This document shows positions 25,585 through 34,117 of a stretch of 64,000 bases of DNA, piece by piece. The notes beneath the pieces are model-generated. The model was not told the origin of the DNA, did not search any database, and was given only the letters and a program-made list of their open reading frames with translations. The position numbers and the translations under genes are program-made. Position 1 is the first letter of the stretch, and the number at the start of each line of letters is the position of its first letter. The stretch comes from Thiodiazotropha sp037384425 (GTDB taxonomy: Bacteria; Pseudomonadota; Gammaproteobacteria; Chromatiales; Chromatiaceae): positions 1 to 64,000 of the forward strand of contig JARROA010000014.1 in assembly GCA_037384425.1 (NCBI GenBank), given 5' to 3'.

Positions 25585-26649
25585 ATGAAAATCGGCATTC
25601 CCAAAGAGATCAAACCCATGGAAGGCCGGGTCGGCTTGGTGCCCGAGGCCTGCGGCGAACTGGTGCGGGCGGGACACCGGGTGTTGCTCGAGCGCGGCGC
25701 CGGTCTGCTCAGTGGTTATACCGATGAGGCCTACCGGGAAGTGGGTGCGGAGACGGTCGCCGACGCGCAGACGGTTTATGCGGAAGCCGACCTGGTGATC
25801 AAGGTGAAGGAGCCTTATGGCCCCGAGCCGGAGATGTTGCGGGAGGGCCAGCTGCTGTTCTGCTATCTGCACCTGGCGGCAGATGAACAGCTGACCCGAC
25901 GGCTGCTCGACTCCGGCGTCATCGGCATCGCCTTCGAGACCCTGGCGGACCGGGGCGGCCTGCCGTTGCTGGCGCCCATGAGCGATATCGCCGGACGACT
26001 GGCGGTGCAGATCGGAACCACCCTGCTGCATCGTCCCGAGGGCGGCAAGGGACTGCTACTGGGCGGACTGCCCGGGGCGGAACGGGGGCACGTGGTCATC
26101 ATCGGTGGCGGGCAGGCCGGCGGCAATGCCGCGCATCTGGCGGCGGCCATGGGGGCCCGGGTCACCGTCTTCGACCGGCAGCGCGAGCGCATGCTGGAGA
26201 TGCGCGCCCTCGGCGACAACGTGACCGCCCTCTATCCCTATGTGCACAGCATCGAGGCGGCGGTGGCCTCCGCCGACCTGTTGATCGGTGCGGTGCTGGT
26301 TCCCGGTAGTCGCGCGCCCCATGTGGTGAGCCGCGAGGAAATCGAATCCATGGCCCCGGGCAGCGTGGTGGTGGACATCTCGGTGGACCAGGGGGGCTGT
26401 ATCGAAACCACCCGCCCGACCACCTACGAGGATCCGACCTATCGGGTCGCCGACGTCACCCACTTCGCGGTCACCAACATGCCCGGCGCCGTGCCCCGCA
26501 GCGCCTCCCAGGCGCTCTCGGCGGCACTGATTCCCTACCTCAAGCCGTTGACGCGTCCGGACTGGCGGGAAGATGCGCGGCTCAGCGGCGCGGTCAATCT
26601 GGCCAACGGTGAACTGGTCTATCCCGCCTTGCGTGAACAGTATCTGTGA
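25585..26649 (+). CDS. ald: Alanine dehydrogenase
   Basis: A 354-residue NAD-dependent enzyme interconverting L-alanine with pyruvate and ammonia. The N-terminus KIGIPKEIKPMEGRVGLVP, the catalytic HLAAD region (residues about 92-96), VVIIGGGQAGGNAAHLAAAMG as the NAD-binding fold (about 170-190), and the late region DISVDQGGCIETTRPTTYEDPTY are typical. It is slightly shorter than common Ald proteins (about 370). It is inserted between trxB and ftsK, where Pseudomonas has neither. The ribosome-binding site is weak (GAG). Confidence 0.93.
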   Translation: MKIGIPKEIKPMEGRVGLVPEACGELVRAGHRVLLERGAGLLSGYTDEAYREVGAETVADAQTVYAEADLVIKVKEPYGPEPEMLREGQLLFCYLHLAADEQLTRRLLDSGVIGIAFETLADRGGLPLLAPMSDIAGRLAVQIGTTLLHRPEGGKGLLLGGLPGAERGHVVIIGGGQAGGNAAHLAAAMGARVTVFDRQRERMLEMRALGDNVTALYPYVHSIEAAVASADLLIGAVLVPGSRAPHVVSREEIESMAPGSVVVDISVDQGGCIETTRPTTYEDPTYRVADVTHFAVTNMPGAVPRSASQALSAALIPYLKPLTRPDWREDARLSGAVNLANGELVYPALREQYL

Positions 26650-26703
26650 ACTTAGAATAACTATTTAGCGTAAATATATAATTCGAAAGGAATATCATTC
26701 AGT

Positions 26704-29016
26704 ATGACAGCCCAGGCCAAAAGCCGAGAGATGGCGCAACAGAGCCCTTTTCAGCGCCATGTTAACCACGCCCTGCGCGAAGGTGTCATGTGGAGCCTGT
26801 TCTGTCTCAGCGGCTATCTGCTGTTGTCGCTCTTCACCTATTCAGCGCAGGATCCCGGCTGGTCCTACACCGGGCCCTCGGTGCATGTGTTGAACTCCGG
26901 TGGGCCGGTCGGGGCCTGGTTCTCCGATGTCTTTCTCTATCTGTTCGGCTTCTTCGCCTACCTGTTTCCCGTCATGCTCAGCTGGAGTGCGGTGCTGGTG
27001 TTCCGCCGGCGCAATCCGGACGATAGCATCAACCTGAATCTGGTGCTGGTGCGCTGGCTGGGTTTCTTTATCACCCTGGCCTCGGGCTGTGCCCTGGCAG
27101 CGCTGCATGCCAGCCAGCTGGGCGAGGCCCTGCCGACCGGTACCGGCGGTGTGCTCGGTGGTTCATTGGGCGGCTATTTCGAAGCCACCTTCAGCCGCTC
27201 CGGCAGCACGCTGCTGATGCTGGCCCTGTTCCTCAGCGGTTTCACCCTGTTTACCGGCGTCTCCTGGTTTACGGTGATGGATCTGCTGGGCGGTCTGATG
27301 CTGACGCTGGTGCGCAAAAGCTACCTCTTCTATGTCCACCTGCGCGAACGCATGGCGGCGAAGAAGGCGCGTCAGGAGCGGGTCGCCCTGGTCAAACAGG
27401 AGCAGAAAAAGGCGGAGACCCGCAAGCAGCCCCGTATCGAGCCGGTGATCAAGGCCCCCAAGGCGAGCCAGCGGGTGGAGAAGGAGCGTCAGGTGCCCCT
27501 GTTCGAGGCCGATCCCAACAGTGAGCTGCCACCGCTCTCCCTGCTCGATCCCGCACGCCAGACGGTGCAGGCCTACTCGGAGGAGGCCCTGCAGGCCATG
27601 TCGCGGCAGGTGGAGCTGAAGTTCGCCGATTTCGATATCGACGTGCAGGTGGTGGCGGTCCATCCCGGACCGGTCGTCACCCTCTACGAACTGCAGCTGG
27701 CGGCCGGCACCAAGGTGAGCAAGATCACCGGTCTGTCCAAGGATCTGGCGCGGGCGCTCTCCACCATCGCCGTGCGCGTGGTGGAGGTGATCCCGGGTAA
27801 GTCGGTGATCGGGCTGGAGATTCCCAATGAGTACCGGGAAACGGTCTTCCTCAGCGAAGTCCTGCAGTCGGAGGTCTACGAGGCGGCCAAGTCGCCCCTG
27901 ACCCTGGCCCTGGGCAAGGATATCGCCGGCAATCCCATGTGCGCCGATCTGGGCAAGATGCCCCACGCCCTCATCGCCGGTACCACCGGCTCCGGTAAGT
28001 CGGTGGCGATCAACGCCATGATCCTGAGCCTGCTCTACAAGTCCAAGCCCGACGAGGTGCGGATGATCATGGTCGACCCGAAGATGCTGGAGCTGTCGGT
28101 CTACGAGGGCATCCCCCATCTGCTGACGCCGGTGGTGACCGACATGCAGGAGGCGGCCAACGCCCTGCGCTGGTGTGTCGGCGAGATGGAGCGGCGCTAC
28201 AAGCTGATGGCCTCGCTGGGGGTGCGCAACATCATCGGCTACAACCGCAAGGTGAAAGAGGCGATCAAAAAGGGCGAGCCGATCAAGGATCCGCTGTTCC
28301 AGCCCGAATCGGACGCCATCATCGAGGCCATGGCCCATCCCACGCTGGAACCCCTGCCCTACATCGTGGTCATTATCGACGAGCTGGCCGACATGATGAT
28401 GATGGCCCGCAAGAAGGTGGAGGAGCTGATCGCCCGCCTGGCGCAGAAGGCGCGTGCTTCCGGCATCCATCTGATCCTGGCCACCCAGCGGCCGTCGGTG
28501 GACGTGATCACCGGCCTGATCAAGGCCAACATCCCGACCCGCATCGCCTTCCAGGTCTCCTCCCGCGTCGACTCGCGGACCATCCTGGACCAGATGGGGG
28601 CGGAACACTTGCTGGGCCACGGCGACATGCTCTACATGGGCACCGGCAGTAATATCCCGCAGCGGGTGCACGGGGCCTTCGTCGACGACAACGAGGTGCA
28701 TCGGGTGGTCAAGCACCTGAAGTCGACCGGACAGCCCGACTACCTGGAGGAGATCCTGCAGGAGGCCACCGAGTCGATACCCGGCTTTCCCGCTGAGGGT
28801 GGGGATACGGAAGATAACGATCCGCTCTACGATGAGGCGGTGCAGATCGTCACCGAGACCCGCCGGGCCTCGATTTCCGGCGTTCAGAGGCGTCTGAAGA
28901 TCGGCTATAACCGGGCCGCGCGCATGATCGAGGAGATGGAGCGCACCGGCGTGGTGGGGCCGGCAGAGAGCAATGGCAGCCGCGCCGTGCTGGCGCCGCC
29001 GCCACCGAAGGATTGA
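26704..29016 (+). CDS. ftsK: DNA translocase FtsK
   Basis: A 770-residue septal DNA pump that segregates the chromosome terminus and activates XerCD. The N-terminal membrane domain has about four helices (residues about 30-195). A short basic linker follows, much shorter than the E. coli one (which makes a protein of 1329 residues). The motor has Walker A GTTGSGKSVAINAM (about 425) and Walker B VVIIDELADMMM, then the winged-helix gamma domain (about 690-760) with YDEAVQIVTETRRASISGVQRRL. AAGGA at 26688-26692 precedes the ATG. It is followed by REP-like repeats and then lolA. Confidence 0.97.
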   Translation: MTAQAKSREMAQQSPFQRHVNHALREGVMWSLFCLSGYLLLSLFTYSAQDPGWSYTGPSVHVLNSGGPVGAWFSDVFLYLFGFFAYLFPVMLSWSAVLVFRRRNPDDSINLNLVLVRWLGFFITLASGCALAALHASQLGEALPTGTGGVLGGSLGGYFEATFSRSGSTLLMLALFLSGFTLFTGVSWFTVMDLLGGLMLTLVRKSYLFYVHLRERMAAKKARQERVALVKQEQKKAETRKQPRIEPVIKAPKASQRVEKERQVPLFEADPNSELPPLSLLDPARQTVQAYSEEALQAMSRQVELKFADFDIDVQVVAVHPGPVVTLYELQLAAGTKVSKITGLSKDLARALSTIAVRVVEVIPGKSVIGLEIPNEYRETVFLSEVLQSEVYEAAKSPLTLALGKDIAGNPMCADLGKMPHALIAGTTGSGKSVAINAMILSLLYKSKPDEVRMIMVDPKMLELSVYEGIPHLLTPVVTDMQEAANALRWCVGEMERRYKLMASLGVRNIIGYNRKVKEAIKKGEPIKDPLFQPESDAIIEAMAHPTLEPLPYIVVIIDELADMMMMARKKVEELIARLAQKARASGIHLILATQRPSVDVITGLIKANIPTRIAFQVSSRVDSRTILDQMGAEHLLGHGDMLYMGTGSNIPQRVHGAFVDDNEVHRVVKHLKSTGQPDYLEEILQEATESIPGFPAEGGDTEDNDPLYDEAVQIVTETRRASISGVQRRLKIGYNRAARMIEEMERTGVVGPAESNGSRAVLAPPPPKD

Positions 29017-29024
29017 TGCCGAGA

Positions 29025-29145
29025 CGGTGCGGCAAGCCACGCACCCTGAAACGAGGATCGAGATTACAGATAGGCGTAGGGTGCGGCTCGCCGCACCGAA
29101 TAGTAGCTGGTCCTTTTCATGATGGTGCGGCAAGCCGCACCCTAC
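29025..29145. repeat. Three REP-like palindromes, TGCGGC subfamily
   Basis: Units at 29025-29048 (with two extra bases in one arm), 29076-29099 and 29124-29145, in alternating orientation, fill the ftsK-lolA gap. This is the largest cluster of the family here. Confidence 0.7.
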
Positions 29146-29213
29146 CGGAAGATCGCCGGTCCTTCGCAAGTTTTGAATGAATGCTCAGACACCGTGTCTG
29201 AAAACGAGTGAGT

Positions 29214-29840
29214 ATGAAATTCCGTTACCCTTTTCTGATTCTGCTGCTGTGGGCCTGTGTGGCCCCATCAACCCTGGCTGCCGACGGCCTGCAGCAGTTC
29301 AAGGCCTTCATGCAGGAGCTGCACACCCTGCAGGCCAGTTTCCGCCAGACCGTCCAGCAGCCCGATGACGACAATGTCTACGCCAGCAACGGCGTCTTCT
29401 ATCTCAAGCGTCCCGGCCAGCTGCGCTGGGAGTACGAGGATCCGGCGACCCAGATCATCGTGGCGGATGGCGATCGCATCTGGCTGCACGATCTGGAGCT
29501 GGAGCAGGTCTCCCACCGCAGCCAGAAGGCCGCGCTCAAGGGGACTCCCGCCCAGCTGTTGAGCGGCAGCGCCCCGGTGGAGGAGAATTTCGAGGTGGAG
29601 GACCAGGGCGAACAGGAGGGGCTCAGCTGGCTCGAGTTGCGGCCCAAGGAGAAGGAGGCCCAGTTCGCCAAGGTCAGGCTCGGTCTGGCCGACAATCAGT
29701 TGCAGCGCATGGAGATGTACGACAACTTCGGCCAGGTCACTCGGTTCATCTTCTACGACATATTGCGCAATCCCGAACTCTCACCCGAGCTCTTCGTCTT
29801 CGTACCACCCCCGCAGATCGACCTCATCGGCGACCTATGA
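29214..29840 (+). CDS. lolA: Outer-membrane lipoprotein carrier protein LolA
   Basis: A 208-residue periplasmic chaperone that carries lipoproteins from LolCDE to LolB. It has a signal peptide (about residues 1-22, ending TLAA), then the LolA fold with LQASFRQTVQQ, GVFYLKRPGQLRWEYEDP and IVADGDRIWLHDLELEQV. The last residues end four bases into rarA (ATGA). I take the ATG at 29214, preceded by a GAG-rich stretch; a GTG six bases upstream is possible. Gene order ftsK-lolA-rarA is conserved. Confidence 0.95.
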   Translation: MKFRYPFLILLLWACVAPSTLAADGLQQFKAFMQELHTLQASFRQTVQQPDDDNVYASNGVFYLKRPGQLRWEYEDPATQIIVADGDRIWLHDLELEQVSHRSQKAALKGTPAQLLSGSAPVEENFEVEDQGEQEGLSWLELRPKEKEAQFAKVRLGLADNQLQRMEMYDNFGQVTRFIFYDILRNPELSPELFVFVPPPQIDLIGDL

Positions 29841-31168
29841 GCGAACCCGACCTCTTCTCGGCGGAGCAGGGCGGCGAGTACCGGCCGCTCGCCGACCGTA
29901 TGCGGCCGCGCAATCTGGACGAGTTCGTGGGTCAGAGCCAGATCGTCTCCCAAGGCAAGCCGCTGCGCCGGGCGATCGAGGAGGACCGGCTTCACTCCAT
30001 GATCTTCTGGGGGCCGCCGGGAACCGGCAAGACCACGCTGGCGCGGCTCATCGCCCACCACTCCGGGGCCCAGTTCCTCAGCCTCTCCGCGGTGCTCTCG
30101 GGGGTCAAGGATATCCGCGCGGCGGTCGATCAGGCGCGCCATTTCCAACAGCAGACGGGAAGGCCTACCGTGCTCTTCATCGACGAGGTGCACCGTTTCA
30201 ACAAATCCCAGCAGGACGCCTTCCTACCCCATGTGGAGGACGGCACGGTGGTCTTCATCGGCGCCACCACGGAGAACCCCTCTTTCGAGCTCAACAACGC
30301 CTTGCTCTCGCGCGCACGCACCTATGTGCTCAAGGCGCTCGCCAAGGAAGAGATCGAGCGCATCATCGACCAAGCCCTGGGCGATCGGGAGCGGGGCCTG
30401 GGCGAGTCAGCCCTGAGCATCAGCGACCAGGCCAGGCAGCTGCTGGCCGAGGCCGCCGACGGTGATGCGCGGCGCGCGCTCAACCTGCTCGAGATCGCCA
30501 GTGATCTGGTCGAGAACGACAGCATCGAACTGCCGCTGATCGAAGAGGTGGCCAGCGGCACCCTGCGCCGTTTCGACAAGGGTGGGGAGGCCTTTTACGA
30601 TCAGATCTCCGCCCTGCACAAGTCGGTGCGTGGATCGGCCCCCGACGCCGCGCTCTACTGGCTGGCGCGCATGATCGATGGCGGTTGCGATCCGTTCTAC
30701 GTGGCGCGCAGGGTGGTGCGCATGGCCTCGGAGGATATCGGCAACGCCGATCCGCGGGCTCTGGAACTGGCTCTCAATGCCTGGGAGGTGCAGCAACGCC
30801 TCGGCAGCCCCGAAGGTGAGCTGGCGATCGCGCAGGCGGTGGTCTACATGGCCTGCGCAGCCAAGAGCAATGCGGTCTATATGGCCTGGAAGGCGGCTCA
30901 GGCGGAGGCCAAGGCCTCGGGCTCACTGGAGGTGCCGCTGCACCTGCGCAACGCGCCGACCAAGCTGATGAAGGAACTCGATTATGGAAAGACCTACCGC
31001 TACGCCCACGATGAGCCCAACGCCTATGCCGCCGGCGAGAACTATATGCCGGAGCCCTTGACCGGGCACCGCTACTACCACCCGGTCGAGCGGGGCCTGG
31101 AGATCAAGATCGCGGAGAAGCTGGCCATGCTGCGCCGGATGGACGAAGAGGCTGCGAAAAAGGAGTAG
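29837..31168 (+). CDS. rarA: Replication-associated recombination protein RarA (MgsA) ATPase
   Basis: A 443-residue AAA+ clamp-loader-like ATPase acting at stalled replication forks. Walker A is GPPGTGKTTLARL (about residue 57), Walker B VLFIDEVHRFNKSQQDAFLP, sensor 1 IGATTENPSFELNNALLSR. The C-terminal tetramerisation domain ends with HRYYHPVERGLEIKI. E. coli RarA is 447 residues. The ATG overlaps the lolA stop. In Pseudomonas crcB and serS follow directly; here about 13 kb of accessory genes intervenes. Confidence 0.97.
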   Translation: MSEPDLFSAEQGGEYRPLADRMRPRNLDEFVGQSQIVSQGKPLRRAIEEDRLHSMIFWGPPGTGKTTLARLIAHHSGAQFLSLSAVLSGVKDIRAAVDQARHFQQQTGRPTVLFIDEVHRFNKSQQDAFLPHVEDGTVVFIGATTENPSFELNNALLSRARTYVLKALAKEEIERIIDQALGDRERGLGESALSISDQARQLLAEAADGDARRALNLLEIASDLVENDSIELPLIEEVASGTLRRFDKGGEAFYDQISALHKSVRGSAPDAALYWLARMIDGGCDPFYVARRVVRMASEDIGNADPRALELALNAWEVQQRLGSPEGELAIAQAVVYMACAAKSNAVYMAWKAAQAEAKASGSLEVPLHLRNAPTKLMKELDYGKTYRYAHDEPNAYAAGENYMPEPLTGHRYYHPVERGLEIKIAEKLAMLRRMDEEAAKKE

Positions 31169-31446
31169 CCGCGATCCTGCGTCAATCGTTGGAATCCTCT
31201 TGCCCCCCCGACTATCCGCTTTCGGCACATCCTGCCCGCCGTTTTTCCATTCCACTGGAAAATCACACCACCATCGATTGCCGGTCTGGGACCTGGCCTG
31301 CGGTCGCGACCGGATGCCCGCTGAACCCGATCGGTGTCACGGGCCATCTCCCGATTAAAGTAACGCTGCAAAGCTGTCGCAAACTACCAAGACGGTCGCC
31401 ACTGTCGGGCCGTCTCACTATTGGTATTGTCTAAAGGAAATCAGTA

Positions 31447-31980
31447 ATGGAAGCAGCCAGCCCCTATACCCCGCCACAGACCGAACTCCTGGGTGATCAG
31501 GAAGCCTTCGGCAGCATCAAGATCATGTCCGCCAAAGGGCGCATCGGACGTCTTCGATATATCGCCTATACCCTTGGCATCACCTTCGCCGTCTATCTGG
31601 TCATGGCTGCGCTTTCCGGAGTTGCGGGTATGAGCCTGTCACAGGAGTTGGCGGGTCTGTTCCTGGTCGGCATCTTTGTCCTGGGCTACGGTGTCATGCT
31701 GTTCGTCAACGTCTTGCTGACGATTCAGCGATGCCACGACTTCAACGTCACAGGCTGGTTGAGCCTGATCCTACTGATTCCACTGGTGCCTTTGATCTTC
31801 TGGATCATACCCGGGACCGAGGGCGTCAATCGGTTCGGACCCCAGCCGCCACCCAATAAAGGCGCGGCGGTCACGATCGTGATCATACTGCTGTTGGTGG
31901 CCGTGGTCGGGGTCCTGGCGGCAATCGCCATCCCTGCCTATCAGGAGTACGTGGCGCGGGCAACGGCAGCAGGTATGTGA
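31447..31980 (+). CDS. DUF805 membrane protein fused to a pilin-like C-terminal helix
   Basis: A 177-residue membrane protein. After a short Pro-rich N-terminus and an SAKGRIGRLRY motif typical of DUF805, three hydrophobic segments follow (about 38-58, 66-94, 100-120), with RCHDFNVTGWLS in between. After a short linker (about 121-138) a fourth helix reads VVGVLAAIAIPAYQEYVARA. This closely matches the N-terminal helix of type IV pilins, but lacks a prepilin-peptidase cleavage site (no GF-E). It is preceded by AAAGGAAAT near the ATG. The function is unknown. No pilus genes are nearby. Confidence 0.78.
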   Translation: MEAASPYTPPQTELLGDQEAFGSIKIMSAKGRIGRLRYIAYTLGITFAVYLVMAALSGVAGMSLSQELAGLFLVGIFVLGYGVMLFVNVLLTIQRCHDFNVTGWLSLILLIPLVPLIFWIIPGTEGVNRFGPQPPPNKGAAVTIVIILLLVAVVGVLAAIAIPAYQEYVARATAAGM

Positions 31981-32062
31981 TCTGCCGAGCCGGGGGTCGG
32001 TGATTTTCCTGCAACGGTGCAGAGGGTCCCGGTAACCGGCGTACCGAACGGGCAGGGGTAGA

Positions 32063-34117
32063 CTAGCGCATGAGATCGAGCAGTCCGCCGCTGCCTTTGT
32101 GCTCGGCAATATAGGCGGCGACGTTGTCGTGCCCGGCCTGTGTCGCCAGCTTCTCTGCGTCTTCCCGGCGCAGGTTGAGCACCAGGGCATCGGCCTCGGC
32201 AGCCATCAGCTTTTTAACCACGGCCATGTGACCCTCTTGAGCCGCCAGCATCAGGGCGGTATTGCCGGCCTTGTTGCGGTGATTGATATCCGGGCCGCGG
32301 GATAGCAGCAGCTCCACGGTTCGCAAGGAGCCGTTGCGTGCCGCCAGCATGAGGGCGGTATTGCCGTTGTCGCTTTCGCGGTCGATCCGCGTCTCCCGCT
32401 TCAGCAGTAGTTCCACCACATCGGCGTGCCCCAGGGAGGCGGCATGCATCATCGGCGTCACCCCGTCCTTGGCCTGGAGATCGATCTTGGCGCCACCTTC
32501 AAGCAGCAGATCGAGGCTCTCGCGATTGCCGGCGTCGATGGCGTGATAGAGAGGGGAGCGCCCTTTGTTGTCTGACTTGTTGACCGCGGCTCCACGATTC
32601 AACAGCGTCCTGACGATCATCGGCTGTCGTTTGCTGACGGCGAGGATCAAGGGTGTTACGCCATCTTTCGTGCTGGCGTTGGCATCGGCGCCCTGAAACA
32701 GCAAGCGGGCGGCCATCTCCCGGTTTTTGTTTTCCACCGCGTGGTGGAGTGCCATGACGCCGTTTTCGTCGGCCACGTTGACGCGTGCACCCTTGGCCAG
32801 CAGCGTCTCCGTCAGCTCGAGATGATTGCCCCGTGCCGCCAGCAGGAGAGGGGTGGGGTTGTTGTCGCCGGTGCGGTTGGCATCCGCGCCGTGCTCCAGC
32901 AGGTAGTTAGCCGCTTTCTCCTGTCCCTGCCAGACCGCGCGACCTAGCGGCGTGAAGCCTTCGGGATCGAGCCCATTGATATCCCCCCCTTTGGCCACCA
33001 GCGCCTCGATCAGCGGCATCTGACCTCGCCAGGCGGCGAGATGCAGAGGGCTCCAGCCGGCATGGGGGTTGGACTCCGGATCCGTGCCGGCGGCAGTGGT
33101 GATGGACTTCTGAATCTTGGCAAGATCGGGAAAGTCGCGTTTATTGTCTTTCTGCGCGGTAGCCACGCCTCCCGCCGCCTTGAGTCGTGTGGCCACCTGG
33201 TCAAACCTTCTCAATTGCGCCAGATCCAGTGCGGTCTGCTTCTTGGCATTGCGGGCGTTGACCTTGACGCCCTGGCGCAACAGCAGGTCCACCATCTGTT
33301 TCTGGTTTTTGCCTGCAGCCACCAGCAAAGGCGTATTGCCGTTGGTGTCCTTGATCTCGGGATCGGCGCCCGATTGCATCAGGGCGCGTACGACCTTCGT
33401 ATCGCCCAGTCCGGCGGCGGTGTGCAGTGGCGCGTCGCCCAGGCTGTCCCGGGTATTGGGATTTGCGCCGGCCGCGAGCAGGACCTCGGCGCTCTCGGCC
33501 TGTTGATTGATCGCCGCCTCATGCAGGGCGCTGCGTCCGAACTTGTCCGTGCCATTGACCTGGGCTCCGGCCGCCAGCAGGCGGCGGATGGTCTCTGCCT
33601 TTCCGGCCGCCGCTGCCCGGTTGAGCAGCTCCGTGGTCTGGCTTTTGTTCAGATCCTGCAAGGGTGAAGTGGTGGCCAGACGTTCGAGCCGCTTCGCTTC
33701 CATGCGGTCCCCCCGCTCGGCGGCGCGAGCGTACCAGGCCTTGGCCTTCTCGTTGTCGTCCTTCACTCCCCATCCGTTTTCGTAGAGCGTACCGGTGGTG
33801 TACTGCGCCTTGACATGCCCCTGTTCCGCCGCTTTGGAGAACCAGGCGAAAGCCTGTTGATGGTCCTTTTTCACTCCGCGTCCCGATCGATAGAAGTTTC
33901 CCAAGGCAAACTGGGCCTCCTTGTCGCCCGCTTGGGCCAATTCGAGATAGATCTGGGCTGCCTTTTCGAAATCCCGCATTCTGATCGCGGCCTCGGCTTC
34001 CTCATGAGTCCCAGCTTGGCACAGAGAGGCCGCCAACAGGCTCAGCAGCAGTGTCAGCCAGGCACAGCCGTTGACTCGGTTTGCTTGCAGGCGGGTGGGG
34101 GTTTCAGGCTGTGCCAT
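32063..34117 (-). CDS. Exported Sel1- and ankyrin-repeat protein
   Basis: A 684-residue protein with a signal peptide or N-terminal anchor (about residues 15-36, LTLLLSLLAASLCQA). Two to three Sel1-like repeats follow (about 38-140: AQFALGNFYRSGRGVKKD, AQYTTGTLYENGWGVKDD), then about 14 ankyrin repeats to the C-terminus. These are scaffolding repeats with no catalytic site. The start overlaps the 3' end of the Fe-S/FAD oxidoreductase by 14 bases, so the two are one transcript. I infer a periplasmic organising partner of the adjacent cytochrome system. The longer frame from 34180 is less likely. Confidence 0.85.
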   Translation of the reverse strand: MAQPETPTRLQANRVNGCAWLTLLLSLLAASLCQAGTHEEAEAAIRMRDFEKAAQIYLELAQAGDKEAQFALGNFYRSGRGVKKDHQQAFAWFSKAAEQGHVKAQYTTGTLYENGWGVKDDNEKAKAWYARAAERGDRMEAKRLERLATTSPLQDLNKSQTTELLNRAAAAGKAETIRRLLAAGAQVNGTDKFGRSALHEAAINQQAESAEVLLAAGANPNTRDSLGDAPLHTAAGLGDTKVVRALMQSGADPEIKDTNGNTPLLVAAGKNQKQMVDLLLRQGVKVNARNAKKQTALDLAQLRRFDQVATRLKAAGGVATAQKDNKRDFPDLAKIQKSITTAAGTDPESNPHAGWSPLHLAAWRGQMPLIEALVAKGGDINGLDPEGFTPLGRAVWQGQEKAANYLLEHGADANRTGDNNPTPLLLAARGNHLELTETLLAKGARVNVADENGVMALHHAVENKNREMAARLLFQGADANASTKDGVTPLILAVSKRQPMIVRTLLNRGAAVNKSDNKGRSPLYHAIDAGNRESLDLLLEGGAKIDLQAKDGVTPMMHAASLGHADVVELLLKRETRIDRESDNGNTALMLAARNGSLRTVELLLSRGPDINHRNKAGNTALMLAAQEGHMAVVKKLMAAEADALVLNLRREDAEKLATQAGHDNVAAYIAEHKGSGGLLDLMR

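Noticed and set aside
27163..29169. 668-codon open frame antisense to ftsK
   Set aside because: His/Gln/Leu/Asp-rich shadow of a GC-rich gene; ftsK on the sense strand is unambiguous.
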